Source of the DNA: Alphaproteobacteria bacterium
Lineage (GTDB): Bacteria; Pseudomonadota; Alphaproteobacteria; JAVJVX01
Length of the DNA: 64,000 bases
Direction: 5' to 3'
Assembly (NCBI GenBank): GCA_040220875.1
Contig: JAVJVX010000006.1
Span: forward strand, 332,174 to 396,173
A program made the position numbers and the translations under genes. The notes below the pieces were generated by a model. That model was not told the DNA's origin. It searched no databases and saw only the letters and a list, made by a program, of their open reading frames with translations. Below are positions 35,784-44,612 of this stretch, piece by piece (within the stretch, counting starts at the first letter, position 1; each line of letters starts with the position of its first letter).

Positions 35784-38471
35784 ATGCGCGAGCATCATAC
35801 CGGACCGCTCGAGAGCGCGCACGAGCGCCTCGCGACCACACCTGCCGGGCTCAGCACCGCCGAGGCGGCCCGCCGGCGCGGGCAGGCCGGCCCCAACCGG
35901 CTCGAGGCACGCCGGCGCGCGCCCGAATTCATCAAGTTTCTCCGCCAGTTCAAGAATTTCTTCGCCCTGCTGCTGATCGTCGGCGGTGCGCTCGCGATGA
36001 CGGCCGAGGAGCTCGATCCCGACCAGGGCAACCTCTATATCGCCATCGCCCTTCTCGCCGTCGTCGTGCTCAACGCCGCCTTCACCTATTTCCAGGAGCA
36101 CCAGAGCGAAAAGATCATGGACAGCTTCCGCAACATGCTGCCCGCCATGATCACCGCCCGGCGCGACGGGCGGCCCCTCGAAATCCCGGCCGACGATCTC
36201 GTGCCCGGCGATGTCATCGTCCTGAACGAGGGCGACCGCGTGCCGGCGGACGCCCGGTTGATCGAGGCCAGGGAGCTCAAGGTCGACAACTCGAGCCTGA
36301 CCGGCGAGAGCGAACCGCAGCCCCGGGATTCCGGCGCGTTTCACCAAAACCTGCTGGAAAGCCCCAACATGGTGTTTTCGGGCAGCCTGGTGCAAAGCGG
36401 CGAAGGGGTGGCGGTCGTGTGCGAAACCGGCATGCGCACGGAGATCGGCCGCATCGTGACGCTGACCGAGGAGACCGCGGCGGTCGAAACGCCGATCCAC
36501 AAGGAGCTCAAATACTTCATCAAGGTGATCAGCATCATCGCCGTCTTCCTCGGCGTTTCCTTCTTCGCGATCTCGGTGCTGATCGGCAATGGCGTTCTCG
36601 GCAGCCTCATCTTCGCGATCGGCATCATCGTCGCCAACGTGCCGGAAGGGTTGCTGCCGACGGTGACTCTCAGCCTCACCATGGCAAGCCGGCGCATGGC
36701 GCAGAAAAACGCGCTCATCAAGAATCTCGAAAGCGTCGAGACACTGGGCTCCACCACCGTCATCTGCACCGACAAGACCGGCACCCTGACCCAGAACCGG
36801 CTGGGGGTGAATACTGTCCTGATCGGCGGGCATGAATTCGCGGCCGACGATGGCCGGGTCGCCGGCGAGCCGGTTTTCGAAGAGTTGATGAAGGTGATGT
36901 GCGTCTGCAACAACGCCTATCTGAGCGATGGCGGATTTGCCGGCGACGCGACCGAGGGGGCGCTGCTGATGTTCGCGCGCCGCCATGTCGATGTTGCCGC
37001 CCTGCGCCAGGTCACACAGATCGCCGAGCAGCCGTTCAACTCCAATACCAAACGCATGATCACCGTGACCGACACGGGCGCAGGCGAGGGCCCGCGCGCC
37101 TATCTCAAGGGCGCTCCCGAAGTGGTGCTCGATATGTGCGACCGGATCGCGCTGAACGGCGATATCCTCGCCCTCTCGGCCGAGCGCCGGGCGGAAGTCA
37201 TCGATGCCTATCGCAAATTGGCCGGACGCGGCGAGCGCGGCCTCGCCTTCGCGGCGAGGGCCGCCTCGCGCGACGGGGTGCCCGAAGGGGGCTACGTCTT
37301 CCTCGGCCTCACCGGAATGATCGATCCGCCACGGCCCGAGGTGCCGGAAGCGCTCGCGCGCTGCCGGTCCGCCGGTGTGCGGGTCATCATGTTGACCGGC
37401 GATTTTGGCCTGACCGCGAAAACCATCGCCCGCCAGATCGGAATGATCACAGGACATGGCCGGGTGGTGCAGGGCGACGAGCTGGCCGTCATGGGGGAGA
37501 ACGATTTGCGCCGGCTTCTCGCCGACGAGCCTGAAATCCTGTTCGCGCGGATCGCGCCCGCGCAGAAGCTGCGCGTCGTCCAAGCGCTTCAGGCGAATGG
37601 CGACATCGTCACCGTGACGGGCGATGGCGTCAATGATGCCCCCGCCCTCAAGAATGCCGATATGGGGGTCGCGATGGGTGTCGGTGGGACCGAGGTGGCG
37701 AAAGAAGCCTCCAACATGGTGCTGATGGATGACAACTTCGCCACCATCGTCAGCGCGGTCGAGGAAGGGCGGACCATCTTCGACAACATCAAGAAGTTCG
37801 TCGCCTATATCCTCACCTCCAACGTGCCGGAAATTCTGCCCTTCATCGCCTATGTACTGCTCGATATCCCGTTGCCACTGACGGTGATCCTGATTCTGGC
37901 GATCGATCTTGGCACCGATATCGTCCCCGCGCTGGGTCTTGGCGCCGAACGGCCGGAGACCGATGTCATGCACCGCCGGCCCAGGCCCCGGGGCGAGCGC
38001 CTGTTGAGTCGCAACCTGCTGCTGATGAGCTACGGAATCGTGGGCGTGCTGCAGGCGGCAGCCGGATTCTTCACCTATTTCGTGATTCTCTATGATGGGG
38101 GCTGGTCGTGGGGCGAGACACTGGCCTATGACGACCCGCTCTACCGCACAGCGATCACGGGCTTCTTCGCCTCCATCATCATCTGCCAGGTGGCCGACGT
38201 GATCATCTGCCGCACCCGGACGCAGAGCCTCTTCACCGTGGGTGTCTTCTCGAACCGGCTGGTGCTTCTCGGCATTGCGACGGAACTCGCCCTGCTGGCG
38301 GCGATCTCCTATATTCCGGCCTGCAACACCTTCTTCGGGACGGCGCCGCTCGCCGCCTGGCATCTTGCGCTCTCGATCCCCTTCGCCCTCCTCATCCTGC
38401 TGGGTGACGAATTGCGCCGTGTCTTCGTCCGGCGCGAGAATCGCTTCGTCCTCAAATGGCTGCGCTGGTAG
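35784..38471 (+). CDS. P2C-type cation ATPase, Na,K-ATPase-like
   Basis: This 895-residue P-type ATPase has the actuator TGES motif (SSLTGESEPQ), phosphorylated Asp330 in CTDKTGTLTQN, the nucleotide site KGAPEVVL, and TGDGVNDAPAL. Its membrane motifs match animal Na,K- and H,K-ATPases rather than Ca pumps: IVANVPEGLLPTVTLSLTM in M4, YILTSNVPEILPF in M5 and LAIDLGTDIVPALGLGAERP in M6, followed by ETDVMHRRPR. These keep the glutamates and aspartates that bind Na/K. No beta-subunit gene is seen. I start at 35784 because the 26 upstream codons (to 35706) look non-conserved and the Shine-Dalgarno repeat lies just before it. Ion specificity is inferred. Confidence 0.92.
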   Translation: MREHHTGPLESAHERLATTPAGLSTAEAARRRGQAGPNRLEARRRAPEFIKFLRQFKNFFALLLIVGGALAMTAEELDPDQGNLYIAIALLAVVVLNAAFTYFQEHQSEKIMDSFRNMLPAMITARRDGRPLEIPADDLVPGDVIVLNEGDRVPADARLIEARELKVDNSSLTGESEPQPRDSGAFHQNLLESPNMVFSGSLVQSGEGVAVVCETGMRTEIGRIVTLTEETAAVETPIHKELKYFIKVISIIAVFLGVSFFAISVLIGNGVLGSLIFAIGIIVANVPEGLLPTVTLSLTMASRRMAQKNALIKNLESVETLGSTTVICTDKTGTLTQNRLGVNTVLIGGHEFAADDGRVAGEPVFEELMKVMCVCNNAYLSDGGFAGDATEGALLMFARRHVDVAALRQVTQIAEQPFNSNTKRMITVTDTGAGEGPRAYLKGAPEVVLDMCDRIALNGDILALSAERRAEVIDAYRKLAGRGERGLAFAARAASRDGVPEGGYVFLGLTGMIDPPRPEVPEALARCRSAGVRVIMLTGDFGLTAKTIARQIGMITGHGRVVQGDELAVMGENDLRRLLADEPEILFARIAPAQKLRVVQALQANGDIVTVTGDGVNDAPALKNADMGVAMGVGGTEVAKEASNMVLMDDNFATIVSAVEEGRTIFDNIKKFVAYILTSNVPEILPFIAYVLLDIPLPLTVILILAIDLGTDIVPALGLGAERPETDVMHRRPRPRGERLLSRNLLLMSYGIVGVLQAAAGFFTYFVILYDGGWSWGETLAYDDPLYRTAITGFFASIIICQVADVIICRTRTQSLFTVGVFSNRLVLLGIATELALLAAISYIPACNTFFGTAPLAAWHLALSIPFALLILLGDELRRVFVRRENRFVLKWLRW

Positions 38472-38490
38472 ACCGCGGCGGTCGGACGCC

Positions 38491-39150
38491 TCAATTGCCG
38501 CGTCGGCGCCGGGCGGTGGCGAAAAGGGATTTCGCGAGCACGGGAACGCGCCCCACCCGGTAGAACCGGATGTCCTCGAACCCGGCCTCGCTGATCAGCC
38601 GGCCGAGCGAGGCTTCCGACCAGAACTTGATATGGCCGCCGTCCCAGAGCGGGTCCCAGTGGCGATCCATGCGTCCCGAGAGGGCAAGGGCGAGGTTCTT
38701 CCAGTAGCCGTGAAACGGTGTCGAGAGGATCAGCCGCCCGCCCGGCGCCAGGAGATCCCGCGCCCGGCGCATGAATTGCCGCGGGTCGAAAAGATGCTCC
38801 ACGACCTCGAGACTGTAGACCACGGGGAAACGGCCGTAATGAGCCGCCAGATCGTCATAGGCCGAGGCCTGGGCGAGATCGAGTTGGGGAAAATTCGCCT
38901 GCGCGAAGGCGATGCCCTCGGCCGAGGGGTCGATACCCCGCACCTCGAAACCGCGCCGCGTCAGTTCGTTCGCGACCCAGCCATTGCCGCAGCCGATCTC
39001 GAACAGGTGGCGGCTGCCGGTATCTTCCAGCAGGTGCAGCAGCGTGGGCAGGAGATAGGCGTGGGCCGCCGTCGCATCGCCATGGGCATAGGCGTAGCCC
39101 GCGAGCGCCGGATCGGGGGCGGGGGGCGGCGTTCCGACCCTGGCGGACAA
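38491..39150 (-). CDS. Class I SAM-dependent methyltransferase
   Basis: This 219-residue protein has the Rossmann methyltransferase motif I LFEIGCGNGWVANEL, motif II GIDPSAEG, the VVYSLEVVEHLFDP motif and LLAPGGRLILSTP. It resembles the UbiG-like Methyltransf_11/23 group. The substrate is unknown; with surface-polysaccharide genes starting 800 bp away, a sugar or lipid methyltransferase is conceivable. The stop of the DUF3126 gene is 10 nt upstream, so both are likely cotranscribed. Confidence 0.85.
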   Translation of the reverse strand: MSARVGTPPPAPDPALAGYAYAHGDATAAHAYLLPTLLHLLEDTGSRHLFEIGCGNGWVANELTRRGFEVRGIDPSAEGIAFAQANFPQLDLAQASAYDDLAAHYGRFPVVYSLEVVEHLFDPRQFMRRARDLLAPGGRLILSTPFHGYWKNLALALSGRMDRHWDPLWDGGHIKFWSEASLGRLISEAGFEDIRFYRVGRVPVLAKSLFATARRRRGN

Positions 39151-39160
39151 GCGCCGCGCC

Positions 39161-39382
39161 TCAGCTGTACCGGGGGTCGGGCAGGTCCATCTGGAGAATG
39201 GTCAGGTGAAAATCGTAGGAAACATCACCATCCTCATCATCGCGGAACACCACACCGATAAACTCGTCGCCGATCAGCACTTCGGCCGAGGGATCCTTGG
39301 CGCGAGGCATCACCCGCAGGTTGGCCGTGCCGAATTTTTGCCGGAGATAGGCCTGCACCGCCGCCGCTTCACTCGCCTCCAC
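39161..39382 (-). CDS. DUF3126 family protein
   Basis: This 73-residue protein matches the small alphaproteobacterial DUF3126 family: VQAYLRQKFGTANLRVMPR, SAEVLIGDEFIGVVFRDDED and the closing SYDFHLTIL strand. The GTG at 39382 is preceded by GGGAGAAG; the frame upstream to 39496 lacks family similarity. Function unknown. It is probably a small soluble alpha-beta protein and is followed closely by the methyltransferase gene. Confidence 0.82.
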   Translation of the reverse strand: MEASEAAAVQAYLRQKFGTANLRVMPRAKDPSAEVLIGDEFIGVVFRDDEDGDVSYDFHLTILQMDLPDPRYS

Positions 39383-39543
39383 GCTCTTCTCCCTTCTTGT
39401 AGCAATTTTTCGGGTCTTGCGACCGCGCCCCGCGACCCTAGCGGATGGGCGCGGGGACTGCAAAGCCTCTTGGCCGGGGCGACAGCGGGCCGGCACTTTG
39501 CTATTCCTGGGCTATTGCTGGTTCAGATCCGGACGAAATCCCC

Positions 39544-39960
39544 ATGGCCATCGAAATCACGGGAATTGACCACGTCGTACTGCGCGTCCGCGACACCGAT
39601 CGCGCGTGCGCCTTTTATATCGGGGTGCTGGGCCTGACGGAGGAGCGCCGGCTTGAGGAGGTCGGCCTGATCCAGCTTCGCGCGGGAACGGCGCTGATCG
39701 ATCTGGTCCCGATCGCCTCACCCCTGGGCAAGGCGGGCGGCGCACCGCCCGCGCCCGATGGCTCGGGACAGAACATGGCCCATCTCTGCCTGACGACCGC
39801 AAGCCGCGATGCGGGCACGTTGCTGAGCCATCTCGCGCGTCACGGCGTCAGCACGAGCGGGGTGGCGGTACGCTACGGGGCGGACGGGTTCGGGCCGAGC
39901 GTGTACGTGAAGGATCCCGACGGCAACACGATCGAGCTGAAGCTGTCGGCGAAAGCCTGA
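39544..39960 (+). CDS. VOC-fold (glyoxalase/bleomycin resistance-like) protein
   Basis: This 138-residue protein has two beta-alpha-beta-beta-beta repeats of the vicinal oxygen chelate fold, with metal ligand candidates His11 in ITGIDHVVLRV, a His in NMAHLCLTT and Glu in DPDGNTIELK. I start at the ATG at 39544; the frame is open to 39445. Substrate unknown; lactoylglutathione lyase-like, fosfomycin-resistance-like or extradiol roles cannot be separated. It is convergent with hldE, 4 bp between stops, and divergent from DUF3126. Confidence 0.87.
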   Translation: MAIEITGIDHVVLRVRDTDRACAFYIGVLGLTEERRLEEVGLIQLRAGTALIDLVPIASPLGKAGGAPPAPDGSGQNMAHLCLTTASRDAGTLLSHLARHGVSTSGVAVRYGADGFGPSVYVKDPDGNTIELKLSAKA

Positions 39961-39964
39961 GGCG

Positions 39965-41437
39965 TTATTCCGCCATCCGGGCGATGGTGGCGGTGGTGCT
40001 GAACCCGTCCTCGAGCCGGGCGAGAAACACGCGGCCGCCATAGGATTCGACGATGTCGGCGCCGACCACCTCGGCCCGGCTGTAATCGGCGCCCTTGACC
40101 AGCACGTCGGGCTTCAGCGTGGCGATCAGCTCGATCGGCGTATCGGCGCCGAAAATCACAACGAGATCCACATTGGCGAGAGAGGCGAGAACGGCGGCGC
40201 GCGCCGCTTCGGACTGGACCGGCCGGCCCCGGCCCTTGAGCCGGGTGACAGAGGCATCGCTGTTCAGCCCCACCACCAGACGGTCGCACGCGCCCCGCGC
40301 CTGGGCCAGAAGCGAGACGTGGCCCGGATGCAGCAGATCGAAGCAGCCATTGGTGAAGCCCACCGACAGACCTTCCTGCCGCCAGGCCGCCACCCGGCGG
40401 GCGGCCTCCTCGATCGAGACAATCTTTCCCGCCCCCGTCATCAGCGTGGCCGCATGCAGCGCGGCCACCAGTTCGTCATGCGCGACCGAGGCGGTGCCGC
40501 GCCGGCCCACCACGATCCCCGCTGCGAGATTGGCAAGTGCCATGGCATCGCCGGGCGTCATGCGCCGGGCCAGCGCCGCGCCCATCACCGCCGCCACGGT
40601 ATCGCCCGCGCCCGAGACATCGAACACTTCCCGCGCTTCGGCCGGCCGGTGCAGGACCTCGCCCGAGTGGGTGACGAGGGTCATGCCGTCGGCGCTGCGC
40701 GTGACCAGAACGGCGCCCAGATCGTGCGCCCGACAAAGCTCCCCGGCGGCCGCGACCAGCGCCCCGGTCTCGCCGAGGGTCGAGGGCGGTTGCCCGCTGG
40801 CGGCCGCGAGTTCCCGGAGATTGGGCGTGACCAGGCTGGCGCCGCGATAGCGGGCATAATCGTCGCCCTTGGGATCGACGATCACGGGTGTGCCGGCCTG
40901 GCGTGCCATCCCGATGACGTCGACCGCCATCCCGTCCGCCAGCACGCCCTTGCCGTAATCGGACAGGATCACGGCATCCGCGCGCCCGAGCTGGGTGCGG
41001 ATATCGGCGCGTAGCCGGTCGGCGCTTTCGCTGTCCAGAGCGCCGGTCTCCTCCCGATCGGCGCGCAGCATCTGCTGGCTGCCCGCGAAATAGCGCGTCT
41101 TGATCGTGGTCGCCCGGTGGGCCAGCGAGAGAAGGGCCGGACGGACCCCCGCGAGCGCGCCGATACGCGCCAAGAGCTCCTCACCGGCCGGATCCGCGCC
41201 GATTACCCCCGCGAGCGTGACCCGTGCGCCCAGAGATGAAAGATTGGCCGCCACATTGCCCGCCCCGCCCGGCATCGCGGCCTCGCGCGTGATCCGGACA
41301 ACCGGAATGGGGGCTTCCGGCGAAATGCGCTCCGCCTCGCCATAGACGAAGCGATCCAGCATCACATCGCCCAGGCAGAGCACCTCGATATCGCGAAACC
41401 CCGCCAGCGCTGCGGCAAGATCAGACTGATCGGTCAT
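39965..41437 (-). CDS. hldE: Bifunctional heptose 7-phosphate kinase/adenylyltransferase
   Basis: HldE makes ADP-glycero-manno-heptose for lipopolysaccharide core. The 490-residue protein joins a PfkB-type kinase (about 1-320: GDVMLDRFVYG, PGGAGNVAANL, VFDVSGAGDTVAAV) and a nucleotidyltransferase (about 345-490: GFTNGCFDLLHPGHVSLL, VVGLNSDASV). The ATG at 41437 is 10 nt after the gmhA stop. Together with gmhA it gives the first steps of heptose synthesis; gmhB and hldD are not in the window. Confidence 0.95.
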   Translation of the reverse strand: MTDQSDLAAALAGFRDIEVLCLGDVMLDRFVYGEAERISPEAPIPVVRITREAAMPGGAGNVAANLSSLGARVTLAGVIGADPAGEELLARIGALAGVRPALLSLAHRATTIKTRYFAGSQQMLRADREETGALDSESADRLRADIRTQLGRADAVILSDYGKGVLADGMAVDVIGMARQAGTPVIVDPKGDDYARYRGASLVTPNLRELAAASGQPPSTLGETGALVAAAGELCRAHDLGAVLVTRSADGMTLVTHSGEVLHRPAEAREVFDVSGAGDTVAAVMGAALARRMTPGDAMALANLAAGIVVGRRGTASVAHDELVAALHAATLMTGAGKIVSIEEAARRVAAWRQEGLSVGFTNGCFDLLHPGHVSLLAQARGACDRLVVGLNSDASVTRLKGRGRPVQSEAARAAVLASLANVDLVVIFGADTPIELIATLKPDVLVKGADYSRAEVVGADIVESYGGRVFLARLEDGFSTTATIARMAE

Positions 41438-41447
41438 CCTGTCCCCG

Positions 41448-42032
41448 CTATTCCCTGACGAGGCCGAGCTCGATTTCGAGCGCGCCACACAGCATTTGTC
41501 CCAGCATGATGTGCATTTCCTGAATACGCGCGGTCACCCGAGACGGCACGATCAGGAGCGGATCGGCCAGGCCCGGCAGATCGCCCCCGTCCTTGCCGCT
41601 CAGCGCGGCTGCGCCAAGGCCCCGGTCGCGCGCCGCCTCGAGGCCGCGAATGACATTGGCGCTCTTGCCGGAAGTGCTGATGCCGATGGCGAGGTCACCC
41701 GGTCGGCCCAGCGCCTCGACCTGGCGGCTGAAGATTTCCTCGAAGGCAAAATCGTTGGCCGCCGCCGTGAGTGCGGATGTGTCCGTGGTCAGCGCTAGAG
41801 CCGCGATGGGCGCGCGGTTGGTCGAGTAACGGATCGTGAGTTCCGTGGCGAGGTGCTGCGCGTCAGCCGCGCTGCCGCCATTGCCGAAGAAGAGGATTTT
41901 GCCATCGTGCCGGATCGTCCGGACAGCGGCGGCGACAAGATCGGCGAACGGCGCGCCGAGCTCTGCCCTGGTGCGTTCGGCCGTGGCCAGATGCTCCGCC
42001 AGCTCGTTCTCGAAAAACCTGTCCAGTTCCAT
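41448..42032 (-). CDS. gmhA: Sedoheptulose 7-phosphate isomerase
   Basis: GmhA converts sedoheptulose 7-phosphate to glycero-manno-heptose 7-phosphate. The 194-residue SIS-domain protein has FFGNGGSAADAQHLATEL, the GISTSGKSANVIRGL phosphate loop and the C-terminal IQEMHIMLGQMLC histidine motif that binds zinc. GGAAAGG precedes the ATG at 42032. The open frame to 42362 lies partly over the next gene's tail and is not conserved. A 124-nt gap separates it from the glycosyltransferase upstream. Confidence 0.95.
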   Translation of the reverse strand: MELDRFFENELAEHLATAERTRAELGAPFADLVAAAVRTIRHDGKILFFGNGGSAADAQHLATELTIRYSTNRAPIAALALTTDTSALTAAANDFAFEEIFSRQVEALGRPGDLAIGISTSGKSANVIRGLEAARDRGLGAAALSGKDGGDLPGLADPLLIVPSRVTARIQEMHIMLGQMLCGALEIELGLVRE

Positions 42033-42156
42033 GATCGCCTTTCCGGTGCCGGACTTCCGTGGCCGGCCTGTCATGTTATCGCCATTGCCCGGCCGGCGCG
42101 ACAACAAGCCCGGACCGGGCATAGCCGAGCGCCCCTCTGAACACAAGGCCGGGGCC

Positions 42157-43428
42157 CTAAAGCGCAGCCTTTTCGGGGGCGGCTTCGCCGTCGACCAGGA
42201 TGCGAAGATCGCGCTCGAAATTCTCGAGTAGCCGCGCCTTGTCCCAGCCGGCCTGCGCCCTTTCCCGTGCGGCCTGGCCAAGTCGCCGGCGCTCGTCCGG
42301 CAGCCGGGCGAGGCGCGACAGGGCAGCGGCCATCGCGGCCCCGTCCTGCGGCGCGACGACACTGCCGCAGCCGGCCACCTCCTCGGCGATCTGTGTGCCC
42401 CGCGCAGCGGCAGCGATCACGGGCCGCCCGCTGGCGAGCATGCCGCCCAACTTGGACGGCATTACCAGATCGGCCGCGTCGGCGCGTTGCGGCAAAAGGT
42501 GAATATCGGCGAGATTGAGGAGCACATTCAGCCGGTCCGCCGGTTGCAGGGGCAGCAGGCGGACATTGCTGATCTGCCGGGCGATCCGCGCGATGTCCTT
42601 TTTCACGGACCCCTCGCCCGAGAGCACCAGGACCACGCGCCGTTCTTCAGGATCGCCCTGACGCAATCGCGCCGCCACATCGAGCAATACCTCGATGCCC
42701 TGCTTTTCGCCGAGATTGCCCGCGTAAAGTGCCACTATCGCGTCCTCGGGCAGGTCCAGCTCGGCCCGCAGCGCACCGGGCGCGGCCATCGGGAAAATCT
42801 CGGACGTGTCGACCCAGTTGGGAAACAGGACGGTCCTTTCGGGTGCCACGCCTTTTTGCAGCAGCCGCTCACGCATGCGGGGCGAAATGGTCGAGACGCG
42901 ATCGAAGGCCCCGAGAATATGACGCTCGAGAAACTGGCCGACGCGCTTGCGCAAGCCGGTATCTGTCTTGAGAAGGCCCAGGCCATAGGCGGCGTCCAGC
43001 TCGAAATCCTGAACGTGCAGCCACGACCGCGCGCCGGCCAGCGCTGCGGCCAGGCGGGCCGCCGGCGCGGAAGCCAGGGTGGGGGCGACGCTGATCACCA
43101 CATCGGGGCGCCAGATCACGGCCTGCCACCAGGCGGGCGGCGCACTCGACAGGGCGAAGCTCGCGAGATGCACGGTGCGGGCCGCGCCCGAGCGAAAGCG
43201 GGGCACCCAGAGCGGGCAGCGCTGGACCCGAACATTCGCGACCGTCTCGCGCTGCCAGCGCGTCGCGCGATAGGGCGCCATCACCGTCCAGGCGGGATAA
43301 TAGGGTGGCGCCGTCACGACGCGCACCTCATGCCCGCGCCCGGCCAGCCAGGCACCCATTTCCCCCGAATACTTGCCGACCCCGATGAGTTCCGGTGCGT
43401 AGTTGATTCCGTAGAGAAGAATTTTCAC
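42157..43428 (-). CDS. WcaI-like family 4 glycosyltransferase
   Basis: This 423-residue GT-B enzyme begins at a GTG that overlaps the next gene's stop by 4 bp. The N-terminus KILLYGINYAPELIGVGKYSGEM is typical of the WcaI colanic-acid fucosyltransferase-like group. The donor domain shows ALYAGNLGEKQGIEVLLD and the LPSK/E-type segment DLVMPSKLGGMLASGRPVI. It would add a sugar to the lipid-linked repeat on the cytoplasmic face. Donor and linkage cannot be read from sequence. It is the last gene of a coupled four-gene glycosyltransferase run. Confidence 0.88.
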   Translation of the reverse strand: MKILLYGINYAPELIGVGKYSGEMGAWLAGRGHEVRVVTAPPYYPAWTVMAPYRATRWQRETVANVRVQRCPLWVPRFRSGAARTVHLASFALSSAPPAWWQAVIWRPDVVISVAPTLASAPAARLAAALAGARSWLHVQDFELDAAYGLGLLKTDTGLRKRVGQFLERHILGAFDRVSTISPRMRERLLQKGVAPERTVLFPNWVDTSEIFPMAAPGALRAELDLPEDAIVALYAGNLGEKQGIEVLLDVAARLRQGDPEERRVVLVLSGEGSVKKDIARIARQISNVRLLPLQPADRLNVLLNLADIHLLPQRADAADLVMPSKLGGMLASGRPVIAAAARGTQIAEEVAGCGSVVAPQDGAAMAAALSRLARLPDERRRLGQAARERAQAGWDKARLLENFERDLRILVDGEAAPEKAAL

Positions 43429-44612
43429 CGGCCGGCCTCCTCCGTGGACAGGGCCCTGTAGAAATCTTCCAGCCCCGCCGTCAAAGCCTCGAGCGAAAAT
43501 CGCTTCGCGGCCAGAGCCCGCCCCTTTTCCCCCATGGCGGCCGCGCCGACCGGGTCCGCAAGGATCGTGCATATGGCCTCGGCCAGGGGCGCGGTTTCAA
43601 GTGCAACCACGAGCCCCGCCCCGGCCGCGCCCACCTCGTCCGCGATGCCCACCTGATCCGAGACGACCACCGGGCGCCCCGCGGCCATCGCCTCGACCAC
43701 CGCAAGTCCGAAATTCTCGCCATAGGACGGCAGGACCAGGAGCGCGGCGTCGGCCAGCGCGGCGTCGGCCTCGTCCCGGTCAAGCGGCCCCGTCAGGGTG
43801 ACGCGACTGGCGAGGCCGTTCTCATCGATCAGCCTGCGAAGGGTCGCGCCGAAACCCGTGTCATCGCCCCCTGCCAGAACGAGGTGCGCGTCCTCGTGAA
43901 CTTCGCGCACCCGGGCCATGGCCTGGCACAGCAGGTCGAGCCCCTTGACGAAATGCAGCCGGCCCAAAAACAGGACGAGGTGCCGGCCCGCGAGTTTGGG
44001 CCGGTGCTGCCGGAACGATCCGGCCGGCAGGTTGCGAAACCGCGCCACGTCGATCCCGAGCGGCAGGATCCAGTGCCGCGTCGGCGGCAGATGCGGCAGG
44101 GACAGCCGTTCCTCGCGGGAGCTGGTAAAGACCACCCCCCGGCTCCCGCGCAGGAGCCGGTTCTGGAAAAGGAGGTTCATCAGCCCCTTCAGCCAGCCGT
44201 GACGCCGGCGCACGCTGGGCAGCAGCCCGCCATGGGTGTGCACAAGCACCGTCGCTCGCGTGGCCGGCGTCGTCGCGGCAAGACACCGGGCAACGACCCA
44301 GTCGTGAAAGAGATAGAGGCCATGCACGTGGACGACATCGAATTCATGGAAGTCACGCCAGAGCCGGCGTGCCAGGCGGGGCGATGTCTTGAGGATGCGG
44401 GGAAAGCCCACGGGAAAATAAACCACCCGGACTCCGTCCTCTTCCCGCGGCGTTTCGGGCGTCACGTCAAGCCGGCCGGGGCCGTCCCAATCGGTGGTGT
44501 AAATGGTCACCGCATGCCCGGCGCGGGCGGCGGCGCGCGCCATGTCGCGACAGGCCACGGGCGGGCCGCCATCGCGCGGGGCGAGGCTGGCGATGACATG
44601 CAGGATTTTCAT
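43425..44612 (-). CDS. Family 4 glycosyltransferase
   Basis: This 395-residue GT-B protein has the acceptor domain start MKILHVIASLAPRDGGPP, VHVHGLYLFHDW, and the donor domain LFLGRLHFVKGLDLL, LVLPSYGENFGLAVVEAMA (the EX7E motif) and GRPVVVSDQVG. The ATG at 44612 overlaps the upstream glycosyltransferase stop (ATGA) and is immediately preceded by a hexanucleotide repeat rich in GGGGAC, which supplies the only Shine-Dalgarno-like sequence. The linkage formed is unknown. Confidence 0.9.
   Translation of the reverse strand: MKILHVIASLAPRDGGPPVACRDMARAAARAGHAVTIYTTDWDGPGRLDVTPETPREEDGVRVVYFPVGFPRILKTSPRLARRLWRDFHEFDVVHVHGLYLFHDWVVARCLAATTPATRATVLVHTHGGLLPSVRRRHGWLKGLMNLLFQNRLLRGSRGVVFTSSREERLSLPHLPPTRHWILPLGIDVARFRNLPAGSFRQHRPKLAGRHLVLFLGRLHFVKGLDLLCQAMARVREVHEDAHLVLAGGDDTGFGATLRRLIDENGLASRVTLTGPLDRDEADAALADAALLVLPSYGENFGLAVVEAMAAGRPVVVSDQVGIADEVGAAGAGLVVALETAPLAEAICTILADPVGAAAMGEKGRALAAKRFSLEALTAGLEDFYRALSTEEAGR

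Noticed and set aside
35679..38363. 894-codon open frame on the - strand opposite the P-type ATPase
   Set aside because: It is the antisense shadow of a clear gene in GC-rich DNA; the peptide is His/Asp/Gly-rich without any domain.
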